Shown: positions 1 through 10,567 of the stretch, piece after piece
Numbering within the stretch: position 1 is the stretch's first letter
How the letters are laid out: the number at the start of each line of letters is the position of its first letter
Translations under genes and position numbers: made by a program
NCBI RefSeq assembly: GCF_027943255.1
Contig: NC_072897.1
Coordinates: 23,064,044 to 23,128,043 of the forward strand
Direction of reading: 5' to 3'
From: Anastrepha obliqua
Lineage: Eukaryota; Arthropoda; Insecta; Diptera; Tephritidae
DNA length: 64,000 nucleotides
The notes under the pieces: generated by a model
Seen by the model: only the letters and a program-made list of their open reading frames with translations
Database searches by the model: none
Told to the model about the DNA's origin: nothing

Positions 1-36
1 TGGTACAATTTTTCTTATTTTCATTTGTATGAATGA

Positions 37-830
37 TTATGGAATTTTAATGCTTAGTATTAGATCGGTATTATTAAAAGTTGCTATCCCTAGCTGTAAA
101 TATTTTAATTTATTGAAATCAATGTTATAATTGGTAATTTCCTGATTTGTTAGAATATTTGGGTGAACTTGGCCATATTTGGCTGCGACTACATTGTCTT
201 GGATTTGTTCTATTTTACTTTTTATAAACTTAATTTTTGTCATTTGATGTAAGTACATATTTTGGTTATATTCTTCGTCTATGAATTTATTTATACTATT
301 AAGTCCTTTTTCAATTTCCTTCCTATGATCTTGTACAATATTTCTTATTTGTTTCATTGCCAAATTAATTATTATCATTTATGTGTATTTGTTGATTCAT
401 TTCGTTAGTTTGTGTTAAATGTTTTTGAATTGTCTGTCTGTCGTCATCGTTCATTGTGCCATATGTCCATTTTGCTACAGTACCTATTGCGTTTACAAGT
501 CCTCTCTTATGTCTTTTTTCTATTGGTATTCATGTCATTAACTTATTTCTCGCTTCTAATAATAATAATAATAATTACGAACAGAGTAATACATTTTTGT
601 TAATTATCTTTACATGTATAATATTTTCTGTCATTTCGTTAATAATATCTTCTATTTGTTTAACGTCAATTATATGGAGAACTACATCACTGTCCTTAAC
701 TGTGTCCTGGTCTCTTATTTGTATGTCAACAAATACTGTTTGGTCCGTCAGTTCCGTTAAAATTATCGTGGTGTCTTTATGTCCTATCCATTTCAGCACT
801 AGTATCATAGTTGGTATCTGCAAATTTTAA
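37..830 (-). pseudogene. Env-like remnant of the errantivirus
   Basis: Minus-strand fragments at about 823-575 and 378-37, with a short linking stretch near 555-400. The linking stretch carries a basic cleavage-like site followed by a Gly-rich hydrophobic start, as in insect retrovirus Env proteins related to the baculovirus F family. It lies just downstream of integrase, where env sits in errantiviruses. The reading frame is broken by stops and runs off or ends at the left edge. Identification rests on position and one motif, so it is moderate. The protein is not functional as it stands. Confidence 0.55.
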
Positions 831-1500
831 TAGTCTTTTAATGTTTTTAGAATAAATGTTTTCTAATTTTTCCTTCCTGTGCTTTGGTTGTTCTTTATGC
901 CTAACCGCTATATAGTTCTTTATAAATCCTTCTGTTCTTTCTTCTTTATAGTCTTCCCTGGTCTTATTCAGATTGCTTATAATTTTATGCTTCTTTGCTT
1001 CTAAATTCCTTTTTACTATTTCCGGATCAGTTTTATTGTCATGTACTTCGTTTGGTGTACATTTTATTGTGGAATGGAATCTATCATTATAATTTCGTAT
1101 GGCTTTCTGTAATAAGTGTTTAATTAACAAATATTTTTCTAATTTATATAAAATTCTAAACTTTTCCGCGATTGTGTTGTGCAACCTTTCAATATCGGCA
1201 TTGCCTATATGACTATTAAGTTTTTTTAGGTGAAGCTCAACATATTCGTTGTCCTAAAACTCTGTTATTCTTGCGGCCTTAAATTCGTTATATGCAATTA
1301 TTTTCCTTGGTTTTCCTAATTTAGCAAAATGTTTTTCTAACTGTCCAATAATAGTAATATGGTTTCTACCATTCAAGGGATATGCTGCCCCGAACTTTAA
1401 AAATGTATCTATAACCGTTAAAAAGTGGCTTCTCTTCATGACATATGTATCTATGTGTATAATTTCATTTTTCTTTATTGGCATTTCTGAGAAATTTAAT
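777..1500 (-). pseudogene. Gypsy integrase fragments
   Basis: Two minus-strand frames. The 1484-1254 frame begins near a KNEIIHIDTYV stretch, the start of the integrase catalytic core with its first Asp. The 1184-777 frame carries RNYNDRFHSTIKCTPNEV, the conserved end of the core, then a basic C-terminal region. The same motifs occur in the second gypsy copy at 46201-46620. A frameshift and stops separate the pieces, so no full integrase can be made. The group assignment is firm and the subfamily is open. Confidence 0.8.
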
Positions 1501-1859
1501 TTCCCAGTTTTATGGGTTTCCTATCGTACTTTAATTCTTGGCAAATTTCACATTGACTTATAACCAAGTGAACCAATTCCATTAACTAATGGTAATAGAT
1601 TTTATTTTTTATTTGATTGTAATAATTCTAAAATACCTGAATGTAAACTTTCTCTAACATGGTAAAAGGAGATTTGTTTTATGGTTTCAACCTCTGTGTC
1701 AATACCTTGTGCACTTTTTGTACTTAGTGAATTGAAGTTGATTGTCATTCGAATCAATTTTCTTGTACTATGTTATAGCTGTGGTCGGTTAGTTCCAAAA
1801 ATATTCCAGTTTTTCCTTTCAAAATATATCTCCTGAAAGTTTCTCCCATTTGTTCAAAA

Positions 1860-3440
1860 TCACTCTGCAATAAAAATTACTCTTTTTCCCTGTATCTCTC
1901 TAAACTCTTCTGTTTTATTAATTGTAAGTGTAATGTGAGTTTTATATTTGTTCACTATCTCTTCTTTCATCGCAAAATAGTCACCCAAATTCCCCTCTGC
2001 TGAACGTACTGTTGCCATGCTTACGTTGTGTTCTTCCCCATCGGCCAAAATTAAGTTTATGCTATTGGAACCGTCAGCATCTTCATGTTTCAAAATATTG
2101 TCTTCACTTTTTTCTATTCTACTGAGAAAATCTACTACTTTGTTCTCTCTACCTTTTATATAGTCTACTTCGAAATCGTACTCTCCTAGTTTGAGTAACT
2201 ATCGTTGGTTTCTTGGCGATATATCCTTTCCTTTGTATTTTGTGCATAAAAACTTAATGGGTTGATGGTCAGTAAGAATTTTAAATTTCTTATCATACAA
2301 ACATGGTCTCAGGTAATTTAAACTCCACAATATTGCTAAAAACTCCTTATCCGTTGCTGACTAATTTCGTTGATGATTGTTTAATGTTCTGGATGCGAAG
2401 CAAATCGGGTGTCCTTCTTGTGAAATGACAGCGCGAATTGCATAATTGGATCCGTAGTTAATGTGAACTCTCTATTAAAAATGGGATACAATTGTTTTAA
2501 CTTTTCAAATGCTTCGACAAAGGTAGAGTCTTTTGTATTCACTTTTACGCTTTTTTTTTAATATTTTGTCATCGGTTGGGCCACCTTGTCGTAAATTTTA
2601 CAAACTTTCTATAGTATCCTCTAGGACCCAGAAAGCTTTTGATCTGTATTTCTGTTCGTGGTATATATAATTCTTGAATTACTTTTATTTTATTTGGATT
2701 GGGCTTTAGTCCTTCAATTGTGGACTAACCTAGAAATTCGGTTTCCTTTTTCATAAAATTACACTTGTCTATTTGTAAATATTTTTAAATTTCCGTCCTC
2801 TAATACTCTAAAAATATCTGTTATTGCTTTTACGTGTTCCTTTCGAGAAGTACTAAATATTAAAATGTTGTCCAGATAAACAACGCATGTTTTCTTAATG
2901 AATTCGCGTAATGTTTCGTTCATTAGTCGTTGGAATGTCTCTGAAGCATTTTTCAGCCCAAACGGCATTCGTTTAAATTCATATTGTCCGTGGGGTGTAA
3001 CAAAAGCCGTCCTTTCCCTATTAAAATTTGATGATATCCCTTAGCTAGATCCAGAATTGAGTCGATGTTTGGTAGTGGAAATTTATCATCTATTGTTATT
3101 TTCATTTCCTGTAATCCACTACTATCCTGTACACTTTGCTCCTGAGTTATCTAACTTCTTTGGCACAACTATTAATGGACTTGCATAACGAGAGCAACTT
3201 TTTCGATTATACCCTAATCTTCCATTTCCTTGATTTTTCGTCTTACTTCAGCTACGTGTTGTGGTGGATACCTATATAATTTAGCATTTATCTGATCGTC
3301 CGTTGTTGTTCTAATCGTATTTTTTATATTCATTGTACTAGTCATTTGTCACCTTCTCTAAAGAACAAGTTTTTAAATCTATTTAAAATTTTCATGACTT
3401 CTTTATATTCTTCAGTATTCAGATGTTCCAAATATAACCT
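1860..3440 (-). pseudogene. Gypsy reverse transcriptase and RNase H, degraded
   Basis: Read right to left: an N-terminal pol linker (3440-3342), then the RT block around 2968-2759 with MPFGLKNASETFQRLMN and the catalytic box written YLDNIL. The second Asp of the usual YLDDIL is therefore Asn, which should abolish polymerisation. RNase H follows at about 2560-2200 with ILTDHQPIKFL, then the linker toward integrase (2093-1860). Several stops and frameshifts interrupt it. The right edge is the TA at which a mariner inserted. Confidence 0.82.
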
Positions 3441-3850
3441 ACGAGAGGTGCCTTTTATTTGGCAGGATTTGGCCCCCTGGTGTTGCAATCTGGCAACTGA
3501 CAGCTGTATCGCAAAGCTTGACATTTTTTGAATTTTACGTACTCAGAACGTTTTGAAATACCAGCGCTATTTGTGGAATTAAATCGTGAACATTTTCGTG
3601 CGATTATTTTTTACAACTTTCGACGTGGATTAACTCAGCAGTTGTCAGAGCTGTTACACCTTCTCGGCATGACTGGTTCGTTGCCAGATCTGTGGTGAAT
3701 GAAGCCGTCATTCGATTTGCCATCAAATCTTTTGGCGGCTACAAGTCGCCCGGACCAGATGGCATATATCCTGCCATGCTGAAGGAGGGTGCAGAGTTCG
3801 TGACAGCAGCACTAAAGAAAATCTTCTCGGAATGCCTGGCACTGGCTTAC

Positions 3851-4718
3851 AAGACACCTTTGCACTGCCAGAAAGCTGTCAGTGCTTTGGATCCCTTTGT
3901 TTCAACGTGTGATTTCCATAGGAGCTTACTATCGAGGATTACTCCAAGATATTTAATTTCCTTGGATAGCTGGATTGTGACTCCTTTTAGCTTTGGCAGA
4001 ACGAGTCCATCAAGCTTCCTCCTTCTGGTAAAGAGGACAATACCAGTCTTGGCGGGATTTGCCGATAGCCCATTCGCACAGCACCAAGTGACAATCCGAT
4101 CCAGAGTTTTCTGCACTTTCCTGCAGATGTTCGTAAGCGAAGGGCCTGTTACCAAACAAGCAACATCGTCCGCATATGCTTGTGCGTAGACCCCCGAATC
4201 GTTTAAGGTGGTGAGTAGAGGATCGATTACCATGAACCAGAGCAATGGAGACAGCACACCGCCTTGGGGGCAGCCTCTATTAAACCCAGATGACACCAGC
4301 AGATCTTCCTCTGCTCGTATCGATACGATTCTTGGGGCCAGGTACGAACGTATCCAATTCACTAGCACCCGGTCTACGCGCCTACTAGCAGAGTTACACA
4401 TACTGTCAAGAGTGGCATTATCAAACGCCCCCTCTATGTCTAAAAATATGCCCGTAGCGTAGTCACCCCTGTCGATGGCCAGCTCTACCCTAGCAACAAA
4501 GTTTTGCAGTGACGACTCGCAGGATTTTCCACTCTGATAGGCATGCTGAAATGGAGAGAGAGGGTGAGCCTTCAGTGACTTCTGACGTATGCGCAATTCC
4601 ACCAGTCGTTTGAGACTTTTCAGCATGAAAGAAGTCATGCTGATGGGTCTAAGGCTTTTGAAGCTGATGTAGTCGTCTTGTCCAACCTTTGGGATGAAAG
4701 CGACCCTCACCATCCTAG
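3851..4718 (-). pseudogene. Inverted RT core of the LOA-type LINE
   Basis: This minus-strand frame encodes the RT palm: MVRVAFIPKVG, FLDIEGAFDN (first catalytic Asp), NRGCPQGGVLSPLLW and QAYADDVACL (the catalytic Asp pair), followed by the thumb start ending near SKALTAFWQCKGV. It lies backwards relative to the LINE sequence on both sides. A 14-15 bp word is present in inverted copies at the two breakpoints (3851-3865 and 4719-4732), while the related copy has it once. About 20 bp found in the other copy is missing at the 5' breakpoint. Confidence 0.85.
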
Positions 4719-4732
4719 TGCAAGGTGTCTTT

Positions 4733-5800
4733 GGGAAAACGTGGGGTCTTTCTCCTAGCAAGGTCCTAAAGATCTACATGGCTATGATAAGACCCATTAT
4801 CACCTATGCATCAGTGGTCTGGATTAGTAGACTCTCTCTAGTAGGAGTCAGGAAGACCTTATCGAGACTACAACCCACTGTGGCCATCTGTTGCACCTGA
4901 GCTTTTCCGACTACTTCAGGCCCGGCACTAGATGCTCTGATTGGTTTACCACCACTTAATGCTTTCATCCAAGGAGAGGCCTTCAAGGCCATCTGCAGAC
5001 TGAAACACAGTGGGAACTGGTATGGCCCTTGTCCGGCATTGGAACACAGAGAAGGCATGGATATCGATCCAACGATTATCTCCATGCTCCTTGACTCCAT
5101 GCCATCAAGAGTCGTACTTGAAAAGAGATACAGTGTAGTGCTACCAGGGGCTCAGTTGTGGGGAGACTCAGAAAATGAGCCCGGCAAACACTGTTTTCGC
5201 ATTTTTACGGATGGCTCCAGGACCGAGCATGGTTCCGGCTCTGGGGTCTACGTGGAATCCAGCGGGACAAAACTGCACTTTGCTCTTGGAATGCATGCAT
5301 CTGTGTTTCAAGCGGAGGTGTATGCAGTTCAAGAAGCGATGAACTTTGTTGTGGAAAAACGATGGAGAGGCAGATCTATATGTGTCTGCAGCGACAGCCA
5401 AGCTACGCTTATGGCCTTAGACAGCCCTCCAACCACATCAGGGGGAGGCCAACTTCATTGGCCCAGAGCCCGTTTTGCCACTCCCTTCTGCGGCCATCAC
5501 GGCCACGGTTAGCAAATGGGTAACTATCACCCACAAGCGAGCTTGGCAGACTGAGAGAGGCTGCAGATGGACAAAACTGATGTTACCTGTCATGTCCGAT
5601 CGACTGTCGCAATCCCTTCTGTCATTAAGCAGAGGGGAGTGCAGACGGCTGGTTGGACTGATGACGGGCCACCTTCTGTAGGCAAAGCACATGGAAAGGT
5701 TGGGCATCTCAGACAGTGTACTCTGCCCAGCTTGTGAAGAGGAGGATGAGACGGCGGATCACTTCCTGTAAGAAGCGATCATCTTGGCTCCTTGGCACCA
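4733..5800 (+). pseudogene. LOA-type LINE thumb, RNase H and Cys/His tail
   Basis: Continues the RT thumb (YMAMIRPIITYASVVW), then RNase H with IFTDGSR (catalytic Asp), a Glu in FQAEVYAVQEA and an Asp in VCSDSQATLMA. A deletion near 5425-5450 removes the end of the RNase H domain and shifts frame. The C-terminal part ends in LCPACEEEDETADHFL, a Cys/His motif common at the end of such ORFs, with a premature stop right after it. A polyA-type tail follows at about 5925-5945. Confidence 0.8.
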
Positions 5801-5954
5801 CAAGACCTACTCAGATTTCTTCGGAGATTGGGTAGATTTAAAGAAAATTAAAAGGGAATCCAAGTGTAGTACAATGGACTCAATTAATGTCTGAGTGCTG
5901 CACTTGCTAGTTGTCCCTACAAAAACAAAAACAAAAAAACCAAACAACTCAGCA

Positions 5955-6916
5955 ACATTGCATGGATGAACTTAATTCATTTTTGGCGATGAAGCTCCAT
6001 CAAGGACAGTGTTTATCGATGGTATGGTGAATTCAATCGTGGTCGTAGTTCACTCCAAGACGAATTTCGTGAAGGTCGTCCAAAATCAGTTGTTGTTCCG
6101 AAAACCATTGATGCTGTGCGCGAACTGATATTGCAAGACCGTCATGTGACCTACCGTGAGATTGAGACAATCTTAGGCATTAGTGGGACCAGCATACATT
6201 CAATATTGCATAAACATTTGACTCTCAAAAAAATTTGTTCGCGTTGGATCCCACACAATTTGTCAATCGCTCAAAAAAAGGCTCGTGTCGATTGGTCGAA
6301 GGAAATGTTCAAAAAATACGATCGCGGTGCTTCGAAACACGTCTATGGCATCGTGACAGGTGATGATGATGAAAGTAAACAGCAGTCGACTGTATGGGTG
6401 TTTCAAGATGAGCCAAATCCAACAAAAGTTGTTCGCGCACGAAGCACTTCCAAGCAAATGGTCACCTGTTTTTTTGGAAAAACTGGACATGTCGCAACCG
6501 TACCACTAGAACAACGCAGAACAGTAAATTCTGAGTGGTACACAACCATTTGTTTGCCAGTTGTCATCCAAGAAATTAGGAAAACCAATCGCCAAAGACG
6601 GATCACTCTTCACCAGGACAATGCGAGCTCTCACACATCGGCTCAAACAACTGCATTTTTGAGCACCCAAAACATCGAATTAATGAGTCATCCGCCGTAT
6701 AGTCCTGACTTGGCACCGAATGACTTCTTTTTATTCCCGTACGTAAAAAACAAACTGAGAGGTCAGCGTTTTTTGACACCTGAAGAAGCGGTTGCGGCAT
6801 TCAGAATGCATGTTTTGGAGGTACCTCATTCAGAGTCGCAAAAGTGCTTCGAAAATTGGTTCAAACGCATGCAAAAGTGTATAGATCTTCATGAAGAATA
6901 TTTTGAAAAACAATAA
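5955..6916 (+). pseudogene. Mariner transposase (C-terminal part after LINE insertion)
   Basis: The N-terminal residues lie at about 3565-3640, before the LINE. The frame resumes right after the 9-bp target duplication at 5946-5954 and runs to the stop at 6914-6916. Visible parts are the helix-turn-helix region (about 6120-6240) and the catalytic triad: an Asp in VYGIVTGDDD, an Asp in LHQDNASSH and an Asp in PYSPDLAPNDFF. There are 34 residues between the last two, giving DD34D. The acidic stretch after the first Asp departs from the usual GDEKW motif and may affect function. The LINE makes the gene inactive. Confidence 0.88.
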
Positions 6917-6984
6917 AGTGATTTTCGATGATTAAAATTTGTTTTTACTCTCTAATTCCGAAATATAAAAGGCACCCCTCGTAT

Positions 6985-7400
6985 TCCAGTCAAAATTGAT
7001 TCCTTCCAATGTACATATTTGAAGACTTTTGTAAGTTTTTACTATAAAATTCGTTATCTTGTTGTTAAAAGAAACATTTCCGTCTACCAAATTTATCATT
7101 GTGTTAAAACAGTTTAATAGATCGGTCCCCGTTATAAAACTGTATGTTCTTCCTCTTAACTGGGCGACTTTCCACTTAATCTTTGCATCTTTCACAATAA
7201 ATTCTTCGGGTGCATCTGAAATGGCTTCGAATTCAATTATACCTTTTCCTGTTATTGTTTTAAATTCGTATGGTTGGCTTAACGGGATTTTTCTAAAATC
7301 TTTTATGTCTTTATTTATTATACTTACACTTGCTACTGTGTCTATTAAAGCAGTATATTTTTTATTGTTTATAGTAAGTAAGTAGTCTGAATATTTTCGT
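6985..7400 (-). pseudogene. Gypsy protease (retropepsin) remnant
   Basis: Minus-strand reading gives ALIDTVASVS where a retropepsin has D-T/S-G: the catalytic Asp and Thr remain but Gly is Val. Downstream comes a conserved stretch with FITGTDLLNCF. The frame runs into the TA used by the mariner, and pol resumes in the same frame at 3439. Position between gag and RT agrees with the gypsy order. The Gly-to-Val change and upstream breaks indicate an inactive copy. Confidence 0.72.
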
Positions 7401-7404
7401 AATT

Positions 7405-7912
7405 TTGGGTTTCTCCATAATCTTCCATTGTTTCCCTGAGATATTTCCCAGGTTGAGTCAAGCGATTTTGGCTGACATTTGCCTTAACGGTATTTACCAA
7501 TACACTGGCTATATTGCTTAAATCTATACCATGATCATCACTATGGTATTTTGGTGCGTAAATGATAACGCTGTTTTTATTTATTTAAATATATTGTACA
7601 CGAATAAATGAACAAATTTTCGTTACACAGCAGGAGCGCTTGCGGAATTTCGTTGTTGTCACCTTGACACGTGAAGATAGAAAAGGCAGAATATGTGGCC
7701 GGCTCAAACGAACAGCTGACGTTCACAGAGAGAAAGAGAAAATAGCAATTATTGGGAGTTGCTACAGTATATAACTAAGTCATCTGATTTATACTTTATA
7801 TTTTGTATTTCTATAGCTAATTTACTTACTGTTCTTACATACAGATTGTTGATTTTTTTATATATCTGATTTGGTTTGGTGTCTGGTCTGTATCTATGTT
7901 TAAGAAGTCTTT
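7405..7912. other. Gypsy gag-protease spacer with an unassigned block
   Basis: No reading frame of note. The parts next to protease and gag are probably gypsy gag remnants. The stretch at about 7565-7790 is less AT-rich and does not read as gag in any frame, so it may be a small insertion. I could not find its ends or a duplication. Confidence 0.35.
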
Positions 7913-8165
7913 TTATGAGCTGTCAGTTGTCCACTTGTTGAACGTTGATGATGGTATTCTCTGTCTCTCCTTTGATGTTCCTGTTGCTTTGATCGCCTCT
8001 TTTTTCATTGTTTCATCTCTTATTGTTGAAAAAAGATATTCCATATTACTCATGTATGAATTAATGGTCACCTGACTTTCTCCAGTAAACGTTGGCAGAT
8101 GCGATACATTTATATAGATGTGTTCTATCTGTTGTTGTAGTATCAAATTTGAAGCGGGATGTTCC
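7913..8165 (-). pseudogene. Gypsy gag remnant
   Basis: A minus-strand frame with HLPTFTGESQVTINSYMSNM, the short conserved patch of gypsy-type Gag in which the matrix/capsid-like region begins. It is in the right place (upstream of protease on the minus strand) and is cut on its 5' side by the A-rich tail of the LOA-type LINE at 8168. The frame runs into frameshifts after about 75 residues. Gag would package element RNA in cytoplasmic particles, but this copy cannot do so. Confidence 0.6.
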
Positions 8166-8189
8166 TGCTTTTTTTTGTCGCGACAACTA

Positions 8190-9079
8190 GCAAGTGCAGC
8201 ACTCAGACATTAATTAAGTCCATTCTCCGATCTCCGAAGAAATCTAAGTAGATCTTGTGGTGCCAAGGAGCCAAGATGGTCGCTCCCCATGCGCTTCGCC
8301 CACAGAAAGTGGCCCGTCATCAGTTTAACCAGCCGTCTGCACTCCCCTCTGCTTAATGACAGAAGGGTTTGCGACAGTCGATCGAACATGACAGGTAACA
8401 TCAGTTTAGTCCATCTGCAGCCTCTCTCAGCCTGCCAAGCTCGCTTGTGGGTTGAAATAACCCATTTGCTAACCGTGGTTTTGATGGCCGCAGAAGAGGG
8501 TTGCAAAACGGGCTCTGGCCCAAAAAAGTTGGCCTCAGAGCCCATCTTAGCTAAGGAGTCAGAGGTCTCGTTACCCACGCTACCCACCAGTCCCGGGACC
8601 CATATTAGCATCAGGCTATTTTAACTGCCGACAAAGTTCAGCCTGGATTTACAATACTCGACTACTCCTGATGGGGTTGCCGGGCTCGTTTTCTGAGTTT
8701 AACCACAACTGAGCCTCTGGCAGCACAACACTGTATTTATTTAAAGTATGAGTCTTGATGGCATGGAGTCAAGAGGTATGGAGAGAATCATTGGATCGAA
8801 GTCCATGCCTTCTCTTTTTTCCATTGCCAGACAGGGGTCGTACCAGTTCCCATTGTGTATCAGCATGCAGATGGCCTTCAAGATCTCTCCTTGGATGAAA
8901 GCATCTATTGTGGGTAAATCAGTCAGAGCATCTAATGCCGGGCCTGAAGTAGTCGGAAAAGCGCAGGTGCAACAGATGGCCACGGTGCGTTTCAGTCTCG
9001 ATAAGGTCCTCCTGACTCCCACGAGAGAGAGTCTACTAATCCAGACCACTGATGCATAGGTGATAATAGGTCTTATCAC
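8190..9079 (-). pseudogene. Thumb and C-terminus of the second LOA-type LINE
   Basis: Minus-strand frames 9079-8741 (MIRPIITYASVVWISRLSL, the RT thumb) and 8611-8210 (LIWVPGLVGSVGNETSDSLA, the end of RNase H, then the basic C-terminal region). The segment that should hold the first RNase H catalytic residues (about 8740-8620) is mostly deleted. The Cys/His motif at the end is also lost. This copy cannot have RNase H activity. Confidence 0.78.
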
Positions 9080-9124
9080 AGCCGTGTAGAGCCATAGGGC
9101 CTTGCTAAGAGAAAGATTCCATGT

Positions 9125-10530
9125 TTATCCAAAGACACCTTTGCACTGCCAGAAAGCTGTCAGTGCTTTGGATGTTTTTGTTTCAACGTGCGACTTGCAA
9201 AGGAGTTTACTATCAAGGATTGCTCCAAGATATTTGATTTCTTTGGATAGCGGGACTGTGACTCCTTTTAACTTAGGCAGAACGAGTCCATCAAGCTTCC
9301 TCCTTCTGGTGAAAAGGAGAGTACAAGTCTTGGTGGGATTTGCCGATAGCCCATTCGCACAGCACCATGTGTCAATCAGATCCAGAGTTTTCTGCACTTT
9401 TCTGCAGATGTTCATAAGCGAAGTGCCTATTACCAAATAGGCAACATCGTCCGCATATGCTTGTGCGTTGACTCCCGAGTCGTTTAAGGTGGTGAGTAGA
9501 GGACTGATTACCATGAACCAGAGCAATGGAGACAGCACACCACCTTGGGGGCAACCTCTATTAACCCGGGATGACACCAGCAGATCTTCCTCTGCTCGTA
9601 TCGATACGATTCTTTGGGCCAGGTACGAACGTATCCAATTCACTAGCACCCGGTCTACGCGCCTACTAGCAGAGTTACACATACTGTCAAGAGTGGCATT
9701 ATCAAACGCTCCCTCTATGTCTAAAAATATGCCCGTAGCGTAGTCACCCCTGTCGATGGCCAGCTCTACCCTAGCAACAAAGTTTTGCAGTGACGACTCG
9801 CAGGATTTTCCACTCCGATAGGCATGCTGAAATGGAGAGAGAGGGTGAGCCTTCAGCGACTTCTGACGTATGCGCAATTCCACCAGTCGTTTGAGACTTT
9901 TCAGCATGAAAGAAGTCATGCCGATGGGTCTAAGGCTTTTGAAGCTGATGTAGTCGTCTCTTCCAACCTTTGGAATGAAAGCGACCCTCACCATACTCAA
10001 AGAGCGTGGTATGTAGGCCAGTGCCAGGCATGCAGATAAGATTTTCTTGAGGCTGGCAAATCGAATGGCGGCCTCACTCACCACAGATCTGGCAACGAAC
10101 CGGTCGTGCCGAGAAGGTGTAGCAGCTCTGACAACCACCTCCATCAATAAGGACTGTTGCCGGCTGACGCTTATCTGATTACCTGGAAAGTCAGAATCCA
10201 TCAGCAAGCTGAGGGTCTCACTTTGCAGCTCCGTGAAGGAGCCGTCAAATTTCCTAAATGACCCCAGCTTTGCAATTGGGTCCCTTTTCAGGATCCTAAC
10301 CAATTTCGCCGTGTCAGCCAGAGATTCAATACCGTTGCAGAATTTACTATATGAGGCTCTTTTCGATTCCCGGATAATCTTGTTGTTCTTTTGAACATCA
10401 CGGTATCGCTCCCAGTCCTCAGCAAGGTTAGTCTTGAGGGCCCGGTTTAGAAGTTTTCTCGACTCGCGCCTCAACAACTGGAGCTCTCGATTCCACCAAG
10501 GAACGGAGTCCGGTTAGGGAGAGGCCGAAT
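9125..10530 (-). pseudogene. Reverse transcriptase of the second LOA-type LINE
   Basis: A 450-residue minus-strand frame (10477-9125), with a further upstream stretch reading VPWWNRELQLLRR that marks the endonuclease-RT linker. RT motifs present: FLDIEGAFDN, NRGCPQGGVLSPLLW and QAYADDVAYL. About 30 residues containing the SPGPDG box are deleted in frame between AIRFA and SLKKI. An open frame therefore survives while the RT lacks a conserved N-terminal block, so activity is unlikely despite the intact catalytic Asp residues. Confidence 0.85.
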
Positions 10531-10567
10531 TGGACAGGCTGACTCAAAACATTCAATTAGGGCAGCG

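Larger units (their letters stand above)
3641..5945 (+). mobile_element. LOA/R1-group LINE, 5'-truncated, with internal inversion
   Basis: Flanked by a 9-bp duplication AACTCAGCA (3632-3640 and 5946-5954) and ending in an A-rich tail of CAAAAA repeats, as expected for target-primed insertion. The order is forward RT start (3641-3850), inverted middle (3851-4718), then forward RT thumb, RNase H and Cys/His C-terminus (4733-5790). The closely related copy at 8168-10567 shows the normal order. The clade call rests on the GCPQGGVLSPLLW block plus an RNase H domain after the RT, a combination known from LOA-type elements. R1 or I relatives remain possible. Confidence 0.82.
3442..6981 (+). mobile_element. 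Mariner (DD34D) transposon, split by a LINE
   Basis: The ends are imperfect inverted repeats, CGAGAGGTGCC at the left and the complement of CGAGGGGTGCC at the right, each flanked by TA (3440-3441 and 6982-6983), the usual mariner target duplication. Without the LOA-type LINE at 3641-5945 the element would be about 1.2 kb, normal for mariner. It sits inside the pol region of the gypsy remnant, whose frame continues across the empty site. The transposase frame is interrupted only by the LINE and looks little decayed. Confidence 0.92.
1..8165 (-). mobile_element. Gypsy-type LTR retroelement with env (errantivirus-like), broken
   Basis: A minus-strand Ty3/gypsy-group element read right to left: gag (about 8150), protease (7400-6985), reverse transcriptase and RNase H (3440-1860), integrase (1500-777) and an env remnant (830-37) that runs toward the left edge. 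No LTR is recognisable inside the window. The element is interrupted by a mariner at 3442-6981; subtracting the mariner and one TA keeps the pol frame open across the junction, so the mariner arrived after the gypsy copy. Many stops and frameshifts make this an old, inactive copy. The env remnant is what suggests the errantivirus branch. Confidence 0.85.
8168..10567 (-). mobile_element. Second LOA/R1-group LINE copy, 5'-truncated
   Basis: Very similar to the copy at 3641-5945 but in the opposite orientation and without the inversion. Its 3' end is the A-run seen as T-run at 8169-8176, and the shared 3' sequence just before it matches the other copy. The 5' end lies somewhere before 10567 and abuts the Transib terminus, so no target duplication can be recognised. 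Relative to the other copy it lacks the SPGPDG part of the RT and most of RNase H, showing independent decay. Confidence 0.82.

Noticed and set aside
4208..5707. Open frames opposite the LINE RT and RNase H
   Set aside because: Antisense shadows of coding LINE sequence.
7059..7385. Plus-strand 108-codon frame
   Set aside because: Antisense of the gypsy protease.
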